Program-made: the position numbers and the translations under genes
In this document: in pieces, positions 1 through 7,605 of the stretch
Layout: every line of letters begins with the position of its first letter
Position numbering within the stretch: the stretch's first letter is position 1
The notes under the pieces: model-generated
Database searches by the model: none
The model's input: the letters and a program-made list of their open reading frames with translations, nothing else
Told to the model about the DNA's origin: nothing
Assembly: GCA_020633195.1 (NCBI GenBank)
Contig: JACKEC010000016.1
Span: forward strand, 186,001 to 250,000
From: Sandaracinaceae bacterium
GTDB taxonomy: Bacteria > Myxococcota_A > Polyangia > Polyangiales > Sandaracinaceae
Reading direction: 5' to 3'
DNA: 64,000 nucleotides

Positions 1-643
1 TCGCGGCGACGACCGCGTCGCGATCGAGGGGCTCGTAGGTCCAGCTCAGCGCGTCGCCCAGGACGCCGCGCGCCCCCTGCCGGAGACGCGGCGGGTCGAT
101 CGACCGGATCGCGGCGAAGCGGCGCTCCGGCGCGTCGGCGCCGATCCCGTCGAGGAGGAGCATCACGCCGCCGGTGGGGCTCGCGCGCAGGCCGCGGCAG
201 TAGTCGCTCGTGATCACCGAGGGCTCGGCGCCCAGGACCCGGAGCTCACAGCCCCGGCCCTCGCTGTAGGCGGTCGCGACGCGACCGAACGAGCTCGAGA
301 CCACCTCGAGCGCGGGCCCGAACTGGCGCTCGACCTGCGAGTCGAACACGACCTCCTCCGCGCGTGCCTGCCCCCGCGCGTCGAGGTGAGCCAGGGTGCG
401 GGGTCGCGTGGGGTCGGCGTTGGTCGCCGCGAACCCCAACAGGGCCTCGCCGTCTTCCCAGAGCAAGGTGCCCGCGTACGCGGCGGGGGGCGCGTCGGTG
501 AGGAACGTCGGACCCGCGGTGGCCGTCCAGCAGATCGGCGGCCCGTCGACCGGGGGCTCGTCCTCGGCGATCCGGTGCGAGAGGTAGCAGCCCCCGAGGG
601 CGAGCGAGAGCGCCGGAGCCAGCACCGAGCCGAACGACTTCAT
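1..643 (-). CDS. Secreted lipoprotein, partial (C-terminus beyond left edge)
   Basis: The reading frame is open from an ATG at 643 to the window edge, giving about 214 visible residues. It begins MKSFGSVLAPALSLALGGC, a lipoprotein signal peptide whose lipobox is LGGC with the acylated Cys at residue 19, so the protein should be membrane-anchored outside the cytoplasm. The mature part has no motif I recognise; it alternates acidic and hydrophobic stretches with a few Cys, as in many myxobacterial beta-rich lipoproteins of unknown role. The nearby ATG at 648 runs straight into a stop, so 643 is the only sensible start. Function unknown. The next gene is also a lipoprotein on the same strand, 94 bases upstream. 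Confidence 0.7.
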   Translation of the reverse strand, partial: MKSFGSVLAPALSLALGGCYLSHRIAEDEPPVDGPPICWTATAGPTFLTDAPPAAYAGTLLWEDGEALLGFAATNADPTRPRTLAHLDARGQARAEEVVFDSQVERQFGPALEVVSSSFGRVATAYSEGRGCELRVLGAEPSVITSDYCRGLRASPTGGVMLLLDGIGADAPERRFAAIRSIDPPRLRQGARGVLGDALSWTYEPLDRDAVVAA

Positions 644-737
644 CGCATCATCCCGTGTCACCTCGAACAGAGCCCCGACCGCCCCCGGATGGCTCATCTC
701 CAGCTTCACGCACCCGGCCGTCGAGATCCAGGCCGGG

Positions 738-2147
738 TCAGCGCGCGCGGATCGTGAGGGAGCGGTCGCCGCCGATCGACGGGACGTAGGCGCGCGTCCC
801 CTCGATCCGCACCTCGCCTCCGTCGGCCAGGGACGCGTCGGCGCCGGACGGGAACGCGACCGCGGGCAGCGCGACGATCGTCTCGCCGCTCGCCGACCCA
901 TCCTCGGTCCACGCGAGCGCGAGCTCGGCGCCGTCCCAGGACCAGCCGCGCGGCTCACCGGCGACGCGCGTGGGGTACGGCCGCGCGATCGCCCGACCGA
1001 CGGAGGAGGGCGTCCCGTCGAGCTCGAAGATGTCGTAGCTGCCCTCGCCGCCGCGGCCCCCTTCCCATTGCGTCGCGCCGAGCATCCGCGCGTCGAAGGC
1101 GTCGTAGGCCTGATCGAGGAAGGTCAGCGCTCCGTCGACGTCGCGTCGCGCGCCGGTCTCGCCGACCACGACGGGCAGCCCCATCCGCAGCGCGTCGTCG
1201 AGGATGACGTCGGCGAGGTCGAGGACGTCGTCCGCGGATCCCGTCCAGCCGAGGCCGCGCTCGAGGCTCGGCGGGTAGAGGTGGGGCCCGTAGATCAGGC
1301 GCTCGCGGTCGGGCGGGACGAGGAACGAGGACAGGCCGATGTTGGCGGCGCTCGCGGGCCCCATCATGACGTAGGGCGCGGGGTCCTCGGCGCGGATCGC
1401 GTCGAGCCACTCGGCGTAGGCGACGGGCGCGATCGAGCGCTCGAAGGTCCGCACCGTCGCGGTGCCCCAGAAGGGCTCGTTCATGAGCTCGTACGCGATG
1501 AGGCCCTCCGCGCCGGCGACGGCTCGCGCCACGCGCGCCCACGCCGCGGCGTACGCGGCGCGCGTGGTCGGGTCGGTCCAGAGCCGGTCGAAGCACTCGG
1601 CGACCTCTGGCTCGAAGTAGCCCTGGAACCACTCGTCGGGCGGCGTGAAGCTCGCGTAGAGCGCCTCGTCGCAGGCCCACCGGGGCGCGCCGTCACCACC
1701 GAAGCCGGCGCCGAAGACGTCCTGGTGCATGTCGACGATCACGTACAGGCCGGCCGCGCCCGCGGCCTCGACCCGCGCGCGAACCTCCGCGAGGTACGCG
1801 TCGTCGTAGACGCCTCGCTCGGGCTCGACGGCCTCCCAGAACACGAGGAAGCGCACCGCGCTGAAGCCGAGCTCGTCCACGAGGGGGCGGAAGTCGTCGA
1901 CCGTCTGGTAGCTCGGCGGCAGGAAGCCCTCGGTCCACTTCGAGGCGCCCTCCACGTTGGTGCCCCGCAGGATCAGCACGCCGCCCGCCTCGTCGCGGAT
2001 CCAGGCTCGCGTCGGCGCGCCCGCGTCGATCGCGCCCGCGTCGGTACCGCCCGCGTCGGTCCCACCCGCGTCGGGCGCGGCGGGGCCGTCGCACGCGAGC
2101 GAGCACAGGACGAGAGCAGCGACGAAGACGGGGCGAGGGCGACGCAC
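738..2147 (-). CDS. GH5-family lipoprotein, endoglycoceramidase-like
   Basis: A 469-residue secreted glycoside hydrolase. Residues 1-19 form a lipoprotein signal (SLAC, Cys19), followed by a D/A/G-rich linker with TDAG repeats to about residue 45. The (beta/alpha)8 barrel follows: IVDMHQDVFG near 137-146 and FGGDGAPRWA near 149-158 are typical of endoglycosylceramidases. The acid/base Glu is probably E224 in YELMNEPFW and the nucleophile E330 in VVGETGA. A small beta domain occupies the C-terminus from about 395. Family members cleave the glucose-ceramide bond of glycosphingolipids or act on beta-glucans; the substrate here is inferred from the GGDGAP signature only. The start is GTG, with TACCCT six bases upstream as a likely -10 box. 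Confidence 0.82.
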   Translation of the reverse strand: MRRPRPVFVAALVLCSLACDGPAAPDAGGTDAGGTDAGAIDAGAPTRAWIRDEAGGVLILRGTNVEGASKWTEGFLPPSYQTVDDFRPLVDELGFSAVRFLVFWEAVEPERGVYDDAYLAEVRARVEAAGAAGLYVIVDMHQDVFGAGFGGDGAPRWACDEALYASFTPPDEWFQGYFEPEVAECFDRLWTDPTTRAAYAAAWARVARAVAGAEGLIAYELMNEPFWGTATVRTFERSIAPVAYAEWLDAIRAEDPAPYVMMGPASAANIGLSSFLVPPDRERLIYGPHLYPPSLERGLGWTGSADDVLDLADVILDDALRMGLPVVVGETGARRDVDGALTFLDQAYDAFDARMLGATQWEGGRGGEGSYDIFELDGTPSSVGRAIARPYPTRVAGEPRGWSWDGAELALAWTEDGSASGETIVALPAVAFPSGADASLADGGEVRIEGTRAYVPSIGGDRSLTIRAR

Positions 2148-2175
2148 GCCCCCAGGGTACGCCAGGTCGCGCCGG

Positions 2176-3012
2176 TCAGCGCTCGCGGCCGCGGCGGCGC
2201 GGTCGACGCGGGGGCGTCGCGCGGCGGCCTCGGCCGCCCTGGGAGTAGTCGATCGTCTCGGTCTCCTCGGACCCCGGCAAGGTGACTTGCGGGTTGCCGA
2301 GGTAGATGTCGAACTCCCAGATGCCGTCGACGCCTACGTTCGAGGTGCGGCAGAGCTGGAGGATCCCCGCCGTGCCCGAGCCCGGGAGGATCTCGAAGGT
2401 CTGCCCGTTGCCCGCGTCGAAGCCGGCCTGCGCCGGGGTGCCGCCCATGCCGCCGGATCCGCCCGACGCGTCGCCGGTGGTCCACTCGCAGCGGTTGTAG
2501 CGGAACTGGACCTTCCACAGATCGTCCTGATCGAGCAGCTCGTTCGAGATGATGACGATCTGGAACGTGTTCTCCCTGTCGTTGTGGGAGCTGTAGTACC
2601 CGACGTTGTGCCAGGTGATGACCATCTGGCCGGGGGAGAGGTCCCAGTAGACGCCGTTGCGCGCCGGGCGGCCGCCGCCCCGGGTGTCCACGTCGGCCCA
2701 GAACGGGGCGATCATCCGGTTCCCGCTGACGGGGAAGCGCTGCGGCGTGAAGGTGCCCGTGGCGCCGCCGAAGGTCACCGAGCCGTTGTTGTTCACGTAG
2801 AGCGAGTGGAACCGTTCTCCGAAGAATTGCAGGCCGTTCGGGAACGCCTCGCGGATGTCGATCTCGGCGCTGGAGCCGTCGTCGTTGTACTCGAGCACCC
2901 CCTCGCCGAAGCCGGCGGGGCCGCCGAGGCCGCCCATCAGCTCCCCCTGGGCCGAGGCCATCGAGGGGGCGGCGAGGAGCGCGAGGAGGGCCAGGGCGCT
3001 GTGTGTCTTCAT
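2176..3012 (-). CDS. Secreted nidogen (NIDO)-domain protein
   Basis: A 278-residue protein with a Sec signal peptide (cleavage near ASA-Q, residue 22). Residues about 55-200 match the NIDO domain found in nidogen and adhesion proteins: a SLYVNNNGSVTFGG strand, IAPFWADVDTR, then VYWDLSPGQMVITWHNVGYY and FQIVIISN. Extracellular matrix or surface adhesion is the usual association; the bacterial role is not established. The tail (last 20 or so residues) is Arg/Pro-rich. I chose the ATG at 3012 because the signal peptide begins there and a GAAGG ribosome site precedes it; the frame is open far upstream but that part reads through the His-Gly-Ser repeat on the other strand and is not coding. Confidence 0.8.
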   Translation of the reverse strand: MKTHSALALLALLAAPSMASAQGELMGGLGGPAGFGEGVLEYNDDGSSAEIDIREAFPNGLQFFGERFHSLYVNNNGSVTFGGATGTFTPQRFPVSGNRMIAPFWADVDTRGGGRPARNGVYWDLSPGQMVITWHNVGYYSSHNDRENTFQIVIISNELLDQDDLWKVQFRYNRCEWTTGDASGGSGGMGGTPAQAGFDAGNGQTFEILPGSGTAGILQLCRTSNVGVDGIWEFDIYLGNPQVTLPGSEETETIDYSQGGRGRRATPPRRPRRRGRER

Positions 3013-3120
3013 CTTGGACCTTCGACGCGCGGGCGGCTCGAGAGTTTCACGCTGCATCGTACGCGTGCGACGAACATGCCTTCCCAGACCTTGGAAGGAG
3101 GGCTCCTTCTTCCCGTCGGC

Positions 3121-3150
3121 GTGACACCGTTCCGAAACCCGCGCTAGACT
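3121..3150 (+). promoter_or_regulatory. Sigma70-like promoter for the first radical SAM unit
   Basis: GTGACA (3121-3126, one mismatch to TTGACA) is followed after 18 bases by TAGACT (3145-3150). The ATG at 3160 lies only nine bases after the -10 box, so the transcript would have almost no leader. Confidence 0.5.
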
Positions 3151-3159
3151 CAGCGGTCG

Positions 3160-3478
3160 ATGGCCGAGGAGCAGCACCGGGACGAGGACCTCGCGGACCT
3201 CCCGACGTTCACGCGGGACGCGGCGAGCGCGCTCGACGCCGAGCAGCGGGACATCTCCGCGCGCGCGCGGAGCCACGCCGACGAGGCCCCGGGCCTCGGC
3301 TTCGACGGTGACGTCCCGCCCGGGCAGCACTGCAGCCACGGCTCGCACGGGTCGCACGGCAGCCACGGCTCTCACGGGTCGCACGGCAGCCACGGGTCGC
3401 ACGGCAGCCACGGGTCGCACGGCAGCCACGGGTCGCCACGGGTCGCACGGCAGCCACGGTTCGCACGGGAGCTGGTGA
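3160..3478 (+). other. Possible separate HGS-repeat precursor peptide (frame-corrected reading)
   Basis: If one C is dropped from the GCCA at 3435-3438, the frame starting at 3160 continues in phase with the repeat. The product is then a leader of about 57 residues, 15 uninterrupted His-Gly-Ser triplets, then Trp and a stop (TGA 3476-3478). The TGA overlaps a GTG (3475-3477) that opens the rSAM frame, the same GTGA coupling used by many gene pairs in this window. Leader, repetitive core and adjacent rSAM enzyme are the layout of a ribosomal peptide natural-product precursor. The repeat also matches the His-Xaa-Ser pattern known from the Hxs systems, but I cannot show homology. Whether the extra base is real is unknown. 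Confidence 0.5.
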
Positions 3479-4497
3479 CCGCGCCCACCGGCGACGCGAT
3501 CGAGGGGCGGATCGCCGCGCGCCGCGAGCGCGTCCACGTCCTCACCGGCACCGTCTGCAACAACAATTGCGTCTTCTGCATGGAGGAGGACCGCGAGGGC
3601 CGAGAGGTCGTCAACTCGCGGACCGACGACGCGCTGATCCGCTGGATCCTCGAGCAGCACGGCGACGCGGAGGAGCTCTGCTTCACGTCCGGCGAGCCGA
3701 CGACCAACCCCGCGCTCGGCCGCTGGACGAAGATGGCCAAGGACGCCGGCGTCACCCGCGTGAGCGTGATGACGAACGGGCGCGCGCTCTCATACGAGGC
3801 GTACACCAAGCGCCTGCTCGCGGCGGGGATGCGACGCTTCTACGTGAGCATCCACGGGCACACCGCTAAGCTCCACGAGGGCCTGACGCGGACGCCGGGA
3901 TCGTTCGAGCAGACGGTCGCGGGCATCCGCACCGTGGCGCGCTACCTGCCGCGCGGGATCGAGCTGCACACCTCGACCGTGGTCACCAAGCGGAACCTCC
4001 CCCACCTCGCTGAGATCTATCGGTTCCTGCGGGGCCTCGGGGTTCAGCAGGTGGTGTTCAACGTGATGCAGGCGAACGGGCGGGCGAACACCCACTTCGA
4101 GAAGATTTTCCCGCGCTACACGGAGATCGCCGCGGTGGCTCGCGACTTCCTGGCGGCCCAGAGGGCGATCGAGCCGCGGCCCATGGCGTTCCTCGTCGAC
4201 ATCCCGCTGTGCACGACCGAGGGGATCGACGACTTCAACCGCGGCTACGTCGAGAGCTACGTCCACTTCGAGCCGCCGGGCCTCGGCTCGCACGACCTCG
4301 AGCTGGGTCCGGAGTCCGGCGCCAAGACGGGGCCCGCAAACGACCTCGTCCAGATCCGACGCAGCGACCTCGACGACGCCGCGCGACAGAAGCGCGCCGA
4401 GTGCGCGACCTGTCGCTACGACGGCGCCTGCGAGGGCGTCTGGGCGAACTACGTCGCGCGCTACGGGTGGGACGAGATGGTCCCCGTGCCTCGCTAA
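3160..4497 (+). CDS. Radical SAM protein with N-terminal His-Gly-Ser repeat
   Basis: As read, a 445-residue fusion. Residues 1-58 are polar and leader-like. Residues 59-92 are 11 tandem His-Gly-Ser triplets. The rSAM barrel starts at about 125, with the [4Fe-4S] motif at C133, C137 and C140 (CNNNCVFC) and an SGEPT motif. The C-terminus carries the island's auxiliary signature, IPLCTTEG and then CATCRYDGACEG. The fusion may be an artefact or mutation. After residue 92 the DNA still encodes HGS triplets in the next frame (one extra C at 3436-3437), ending in a TGA at 3476-3478 that overlaps a GTG at 3475. Read that way, the locus is a 105-residue repeat peptide followed by a separate 340-residue rSAM enzyme. 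The last bases overlap the stop of the convergent gene (CTAA). Confidence 0.85.
   Translation: MAEEQHRDEDLADLPTFTRDAASALDAEQRDISARARSHADEAPGLGFDGDVPPGQHCSHGSHGSHGSHGSHGSHGSHGSHGSHGSHGSHGSPRVARQPRFARELVTAPTGDAIEGRIAARRERVHVLTGTVCNNNCVFCMEEDREGREVVNSRTDDALIRWILEQHGDAEELCFTSGEPTTNPALGRWTKMAKDAGVTRVSVMTNGRALSYEAYTKRLLAAGMRRFYVSIHGHTAKLHEGLTRTPGSFEQTVAGIRTVARYLPRGIELHTSTVVTKRNLPHLAEIYRFLRGLGVQQVVFNVMQANGRANTHFEKIFPRYTEIAAVARDFLAAQRAIEPRPMAFLVDIPLCTTEGIDDFNRGYVESYVHFEPPGLGSHDLELGPESGAKTGPANDLVQIRRSDLDDAARQKRAECATCRYDGACEGVWANYVARYGWDEMVPVPR
3337..3472 (+). repeat. 9/18-base tandem repeat encoding His-Gly-Ser
   Basis: Fifteen nine-base units of the form CAC GGN (TCG/AGC) run in tandem; a higher-order 18-base period (CACGGGTCGCACGGCAGC) is almost exact from 3376 to 3435. 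The near identity at synonymous positions indicates recent expansion by slippage or unequal exchange. A one-base phase break lies at 3436-3437. Confidence 0.9.
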
Positions 4498-6209
4498 CGC
4501 GCGAAGGGCATGAGCACGCCGAGGTGCGGGTCGGTGCGCTTGAGGCTGAAGAGCATCGCGTCGCCGCGGAACACGGTGAGCGCGTCCTCGCCGAGGGTGA
4601 GCCGATCGCCTTGCGCGATCGCCCCCGCGAACGTGGCGAACAGAGGCGACGGGCTCCACGGGATCGACGCGGCCGAGTACCGGACGCCGAGCCCGCTCGC
4701 CTCCCCGTGGAAGCGGACCTGGTGGTCGTGGTCGAAGTAGAGGACGGGCCCGCGCAGGTAGCCGGTGAGCGAGTCGCGCAGCGATCGCTGCTCGTCGGCG
4801 AGGGCGTCGAGGAGCTGCTGCGCCTGCTCGAGCGAGCGTTCGCAGCGATAGGTGCAGACGAAGTGAGCGAGCAGCTTGAGCGCGGTGTCGTCGAGCAACG
4901 CGGGCCACGAGCCCCCGACGGAGGTCCGGACCGCCGCGGCGAGGCGGTTGTAGCTGTTGTCGGATCGGTCCCCGAGGGCGCCGAACGCCTGGACGCAGCA
5001 CGCGGGGTAGCCGAGCAGCGCGCCGATCGCGTCGAGGTGGCGCGTCGGATCCGTCGTCTGCAGCTCGATGAGCTTCCGCAGGGTCTCCGGATCGCGGGCC
5101 GCGTAGAGCTCGATCGCGGGCGCGCCGCGGGAGCGATCGTCGTTCCACCGATCCGCGCGGCCGACGTCGACGCGCCGCTCACGTCGCTCGACGTGACCCG
5201 GGAGCCGAGCGCGGACGCGCGCCTCGTCCTGCGGCGCGACGGTGAGGAACAGCGCGGGCTTGAGGTCGAGCGCGTAGGCGATGGCCTCGAGCGGCAGGTC
5301 CGCGCTCGGCGGCGGGGCGGGCGCGAGGGGCGGCGCCGGCGGCAGGTCACCGGTCAGCCCGAGCGGCGCGAGGCTGTCGGTGAGCGGCGCGATCGCGACG
5401 CGATCGGGGGGCAGCGGTCGCTCGAGCGACGCCTCGATCTGATCGACGATGTCCCGCGCGCGTCGAGCGTCGGCGAGCGACGAGCCACGGACCGGCACCT
5501 CGAGCTGTCGGATGCTGCGCTCCGCCCACGACGCGGCCGGGATAGCGCGCGGCTCCGCGCGCGGCCGCAGGAGCGTCTCGCTGACGGGGTCGGCCGTCCA
5601 GCCGTACTCGCCGTCGGGGTTCCGGGTGACGAGCTCGAGCCGGCAGCCGCTCGGGTGGATGTCCACGTGCCACGGGATCTGGTCGACGCGCAGCGTGAGG
5701 GTCAGCTGGTCCTCGGTGGTGAGCACCGCGCGGCGCACCACGATCTCGCGCCCGAGCCGACCGACCAGCGTGGCGACGTGGTAGAGCGCGCCGGCGATCC
5801 CGGCGGCGGGGCCCTCGGGCGTGCCGCGCGCCACGACGCGGATCCGCTCCACGCGCCGGGACGCGATGAGGCGCTCGACCGCGGCGACGCCCGAGAGCGA
5901 CAACCAGCCGTGAGGGATCTGCACTTGGCCGTCCTGGCCGGGCACGCGCGCGGGCGGCGGATAGAGGAGGCTCGGGCCTCCGTGGGCCGCGAGGCGCTCG
6001 GCCAGGACGCTCGCCTCGCGCTCGCCCGCGGCCCACACCGCCGCGGCGCAGTCGGGGCGCGCGTCGAGCGCGGCGTCGAGCCCCTCGACCCCGCTCGCGG
6101 GCAGATCGAGCGACGCGAGCAGCTCGATCCGGTGCGAGCGCCGGATCACCGACAACCAATCGGTCGCCCGTTCGAGGTCCGCCGCGAACAAGAGGGGCAG
6201 GAGCGCCAC
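4494..6209 (-). CDS. DUF483-like protein with degenerate Gfo/Idh-like N-domain
   Basis: About 571 residues from the GTG at 6209; the frame stays open to a GTG at 6296, but that would overlap the divergent lipoprotein's ribosome site. The C-terminal part (from about 310) has LLGYPACCVQAFGAL near 398-412 and, further on, FVCTYRCERSLEQA, which recall DUF483 proteins (GYPxCC motif). The N-terminal 265 residues resemble a worn Gfo/Idh/MocA oxidoreductase: an alternating Rossmann-like half without a glycine loop, then a beta-sheet half ending in a helix like DARRARDIVDQIEASL. A Pro-rich linker joins the two. I infer a non-redox accessory for the flanking rSAM enzymes. It converges with the 3160 gene, stops overlapping. 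Confidence 0.6.
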   Translation of the reverse strand: MALLPLLFAADLERATDWLSVIRRSHRIELLASLDLPASGVEGLDAALDARPDCAAAVWAAGEREASVLAERLAAHGGPSLLYPPPARVPGQDGQVQIPHGWLSLSGVAAVERLIASRRVERIRVVARGTPEGPAAGIAGALYHVATLVGRLGREIVVRRAVLTTEDQLTLTLRVDQIPWHVDIHPSGCRLELVTRNPDGEYGWTADPVSETLLRPRAEPRAIPAASWAERSIRQLEVPVRGSSLADARRARDIVDQIEASLERPLPPDRVAIAPLTDSLAPLGLTGDLPPAPPLAPAPPPSADLPLEAIAYALDLKPALFLTVAPQDEARVRARLPGHVERRERRVDVGRADRWNDDRSRGAPAIELYAARDPETLRKLIELQTTDPTRHLDAIGALLGYPACCVQAFGALGDRSDNSYNRLAAAVRTSVGGSWPALLDDTALKLLAHFVCTYRCERSLEQAQQLLDALADEQRSLRDSLTGYLRGPVLYFDHDHQVRFHGEASGLGVRYSAASIPWSPSPLFATFAGAIAQGDRLTLGEDALTVFRGDAMLFSLKRTDPHLGVLMPFAR

Positions 6210-6280
6210 GGACCGAGGCTGCCACGGCAGCGTGCGGCGCGGAAGCGACAGGGTTAGGCTGCGCCTCGGTGGAGGTGGAG

Positions 6281-6772
6281 ATGACGCGTTCGGCACGTGC
6301 TCTGATGCTCATGGGTTCACTCGTCGTCGCTGCGGGCTGTGCGCCCGCGGACGTCGCCGGGAACTACTCGGTGAACCTCACGAACGGTGAGAACGGCTGC
6401 GGCTTGGACAACTGGACGGTCGGCGAGAGCACCGCGAACATCCCGATCGTCGTGACCCAGTCCGACGACACGGTGCAGCTCGACGTGCAGGGCCTCGGCG
6501 GCACCTACCTCGACGTGGTGCTCGGGAGCAGCCTCTTCAACGGCAACGTGTCCGGCAACGGCATCAGCGCCGCCCTCATCGGATCGAACGCAGGGCGACA
6601 AGGCGGCTGTACCTACACGACGACCGTCGACCTCGACGCGACGGTCGACGGCGACTTCATCGAGGGCGAGCTCCAGTGGCGACCCGTCACGAACGGCCAC
6701 GCCGACTGCGGGATCCTCGAGACCTGCCGCAACTACCAGTCCTTCAACGGCACGCGCCCGCCCTCGGAGTGA
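6281..6772 (+). CDS. Small secreted lipoprotein of unknown function
   Basis: 163 residues starting at ATG 6281, directly after a strong GGAGGTGGAG ribosome site. The signal peptide ends in a lipobox VAAGC (Cys near 19), so it should be lipid-anchored. The mature domain contains NYSVNLTNGENGCGL, repeated beta-type strands and paired Cys, suggesting a small disulfide-bonded beta-barrel such as is common in myxobacterial lipoproteins. No enzyme motif is visible. Its stop is separated by only a few bases from the next start (6778), so the two are probably cotranscribed. Confidence 0.7.
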   Translation: MTRSARALMLMGSLVVAAGCAPADVAGNYSVNLTNGENGCGLDNWTVGESTANIPIVVTQSDDTVQLDVQGLGGTYLDVVLGSSLFNGNVSGNGISAALIGSNAGRQGGCTYTTTVDLDATVDGDFIEGELQWRPVTNGHADCGILETCRNYQSFNGTRPPSE

Positions 6773-6777
6773 CCGGC

Positions 6778-7605
6778 GTGCGCTCGATCGTGATCTGCGC
6801 GGCGCTGCTCGCGGCCGCCGGGACGGCGCGCGCCGATGCGATCGGCCCGGGGCAGCGCGGCCTCGGGTACCACTTCGAGGTCACCAACCTCGCCGAGCAC
6901 CCCGACTACGCGTTCATCCTCTACCCGACCTCGAACTCCGGCTTCGGCTACGTGATGGAGGAGGGCTTGTCCCTCGATCGGTTGATGATGGGCCAGCGGC
7001 TGGGCGGGCCGACCCACCTCGTGGCGATGACCCGCGACGCGCTGCGGCGCCACGATCCGACCGCGCCGCGGCACCCGCACGCCGACGATGGCCGACCGGT
7101 GCTCGTCGTACGGGAGCCGCCGGCGAGCGCGCCGGTGGCCGAGGCGGTGATCCACCCGCCCGGCCTCGTCGCCCAGGACGACCCCCGTTGGCAGATCACC
7201 CGCCGGTTCCGGATCGCGCGGGTGACCGAGACCGCGCTGGTGCTCGAGCTCGTCGAGGAGGTCACGCAGATGCGGGACGGCACGAGCCGCGTGCGGACGG
7301 GGGCCGGGGCCGAGCGCACGATCCCCGCGCCCGACGGCTGGCAGGACCCCGTCGCGGCGCCGCGGCCGTTCGGCGCGCTGCTCCGGCGGCCCCAGGTCCG
7401 GCAGCTGACAGAGGCCGCGCCCGCGCAGGTCGCCGCTCCGGAGCCCGAGGCGCCCGCAGCGGCTCCGCCCGCGGCGCCGCGCCGCGCGTCGTCGGGCTGC
7501 GGCGCGTGCGCGGCGGCGCCGAGCGATCGCCGGGGTCTCGGCGCGCTCGCGCTCCTGCTCTTCGTGCCCCTCAGCCGACGCGGCCGGTCGCGCCGCCGGG
7601 CATGA
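6778..7605 (+). CDS. Exported protein with MYXO-CTERM-type sorting tail
   Basis: 275 residues. The start is GTG 6778 with GGAG eight bases upstream; an alternative GTG at 6769 overlaps the previous stop. A Sec signal peptide ends near ARADA (residue 21). The central part has no recognised fold and includes an Ala/Pro-rich linker around 215-235. The C-terminus carries SSGCGACAAAP, then a hydrophobic helix, then SRRGRSRRRA, the tripartite Cys/transmembrane/Arg pattern of MYXO-CTERM sorting signals thought to be processed by a rhombosortase-like or Cys-directed system. It should therefore be cell-envelope anchored. The last 35 bases overlap the convergent rSAM gene. Confidence 0.7.
   Translation: MRSIVICAALLAAAGTARADAIGPGQRGLGYHFEVTNLAEHPDYAFILYPTSNSGFGYVMEEGLSLDRLMMGQRLGGPTHLVAMTRDALRRHDPTAPRHPHADDGRPVLVVREPPASAPVAEAVIHPPGLVAQDDPRWQITRRFRIARVTETALVLELVEEVTQMRDGTSRVRTGAGAERTIPAPDGWQDPVAAPRPFGALLRRPQVRQLTEAAPAQVAAPEPEAPAAAPPAAPRRASSGCGACAAAPSDRRGLGALALLLFVPLSRRGRSRRRA

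Noticed and set aside
3337..3472. CRISPR-like array
   Set aside because: The short tandem units have no spacers and are in a coding frame; they encode HGS repeats.
3160..4497. Assignment as HxsA/HxsC of the known His-Xaa-Ser system
   Set aside because: The repeat type matches, but I see no HxsB or HxsD partner and cannot show homology beyond the rSAM fold, so the names were not used.
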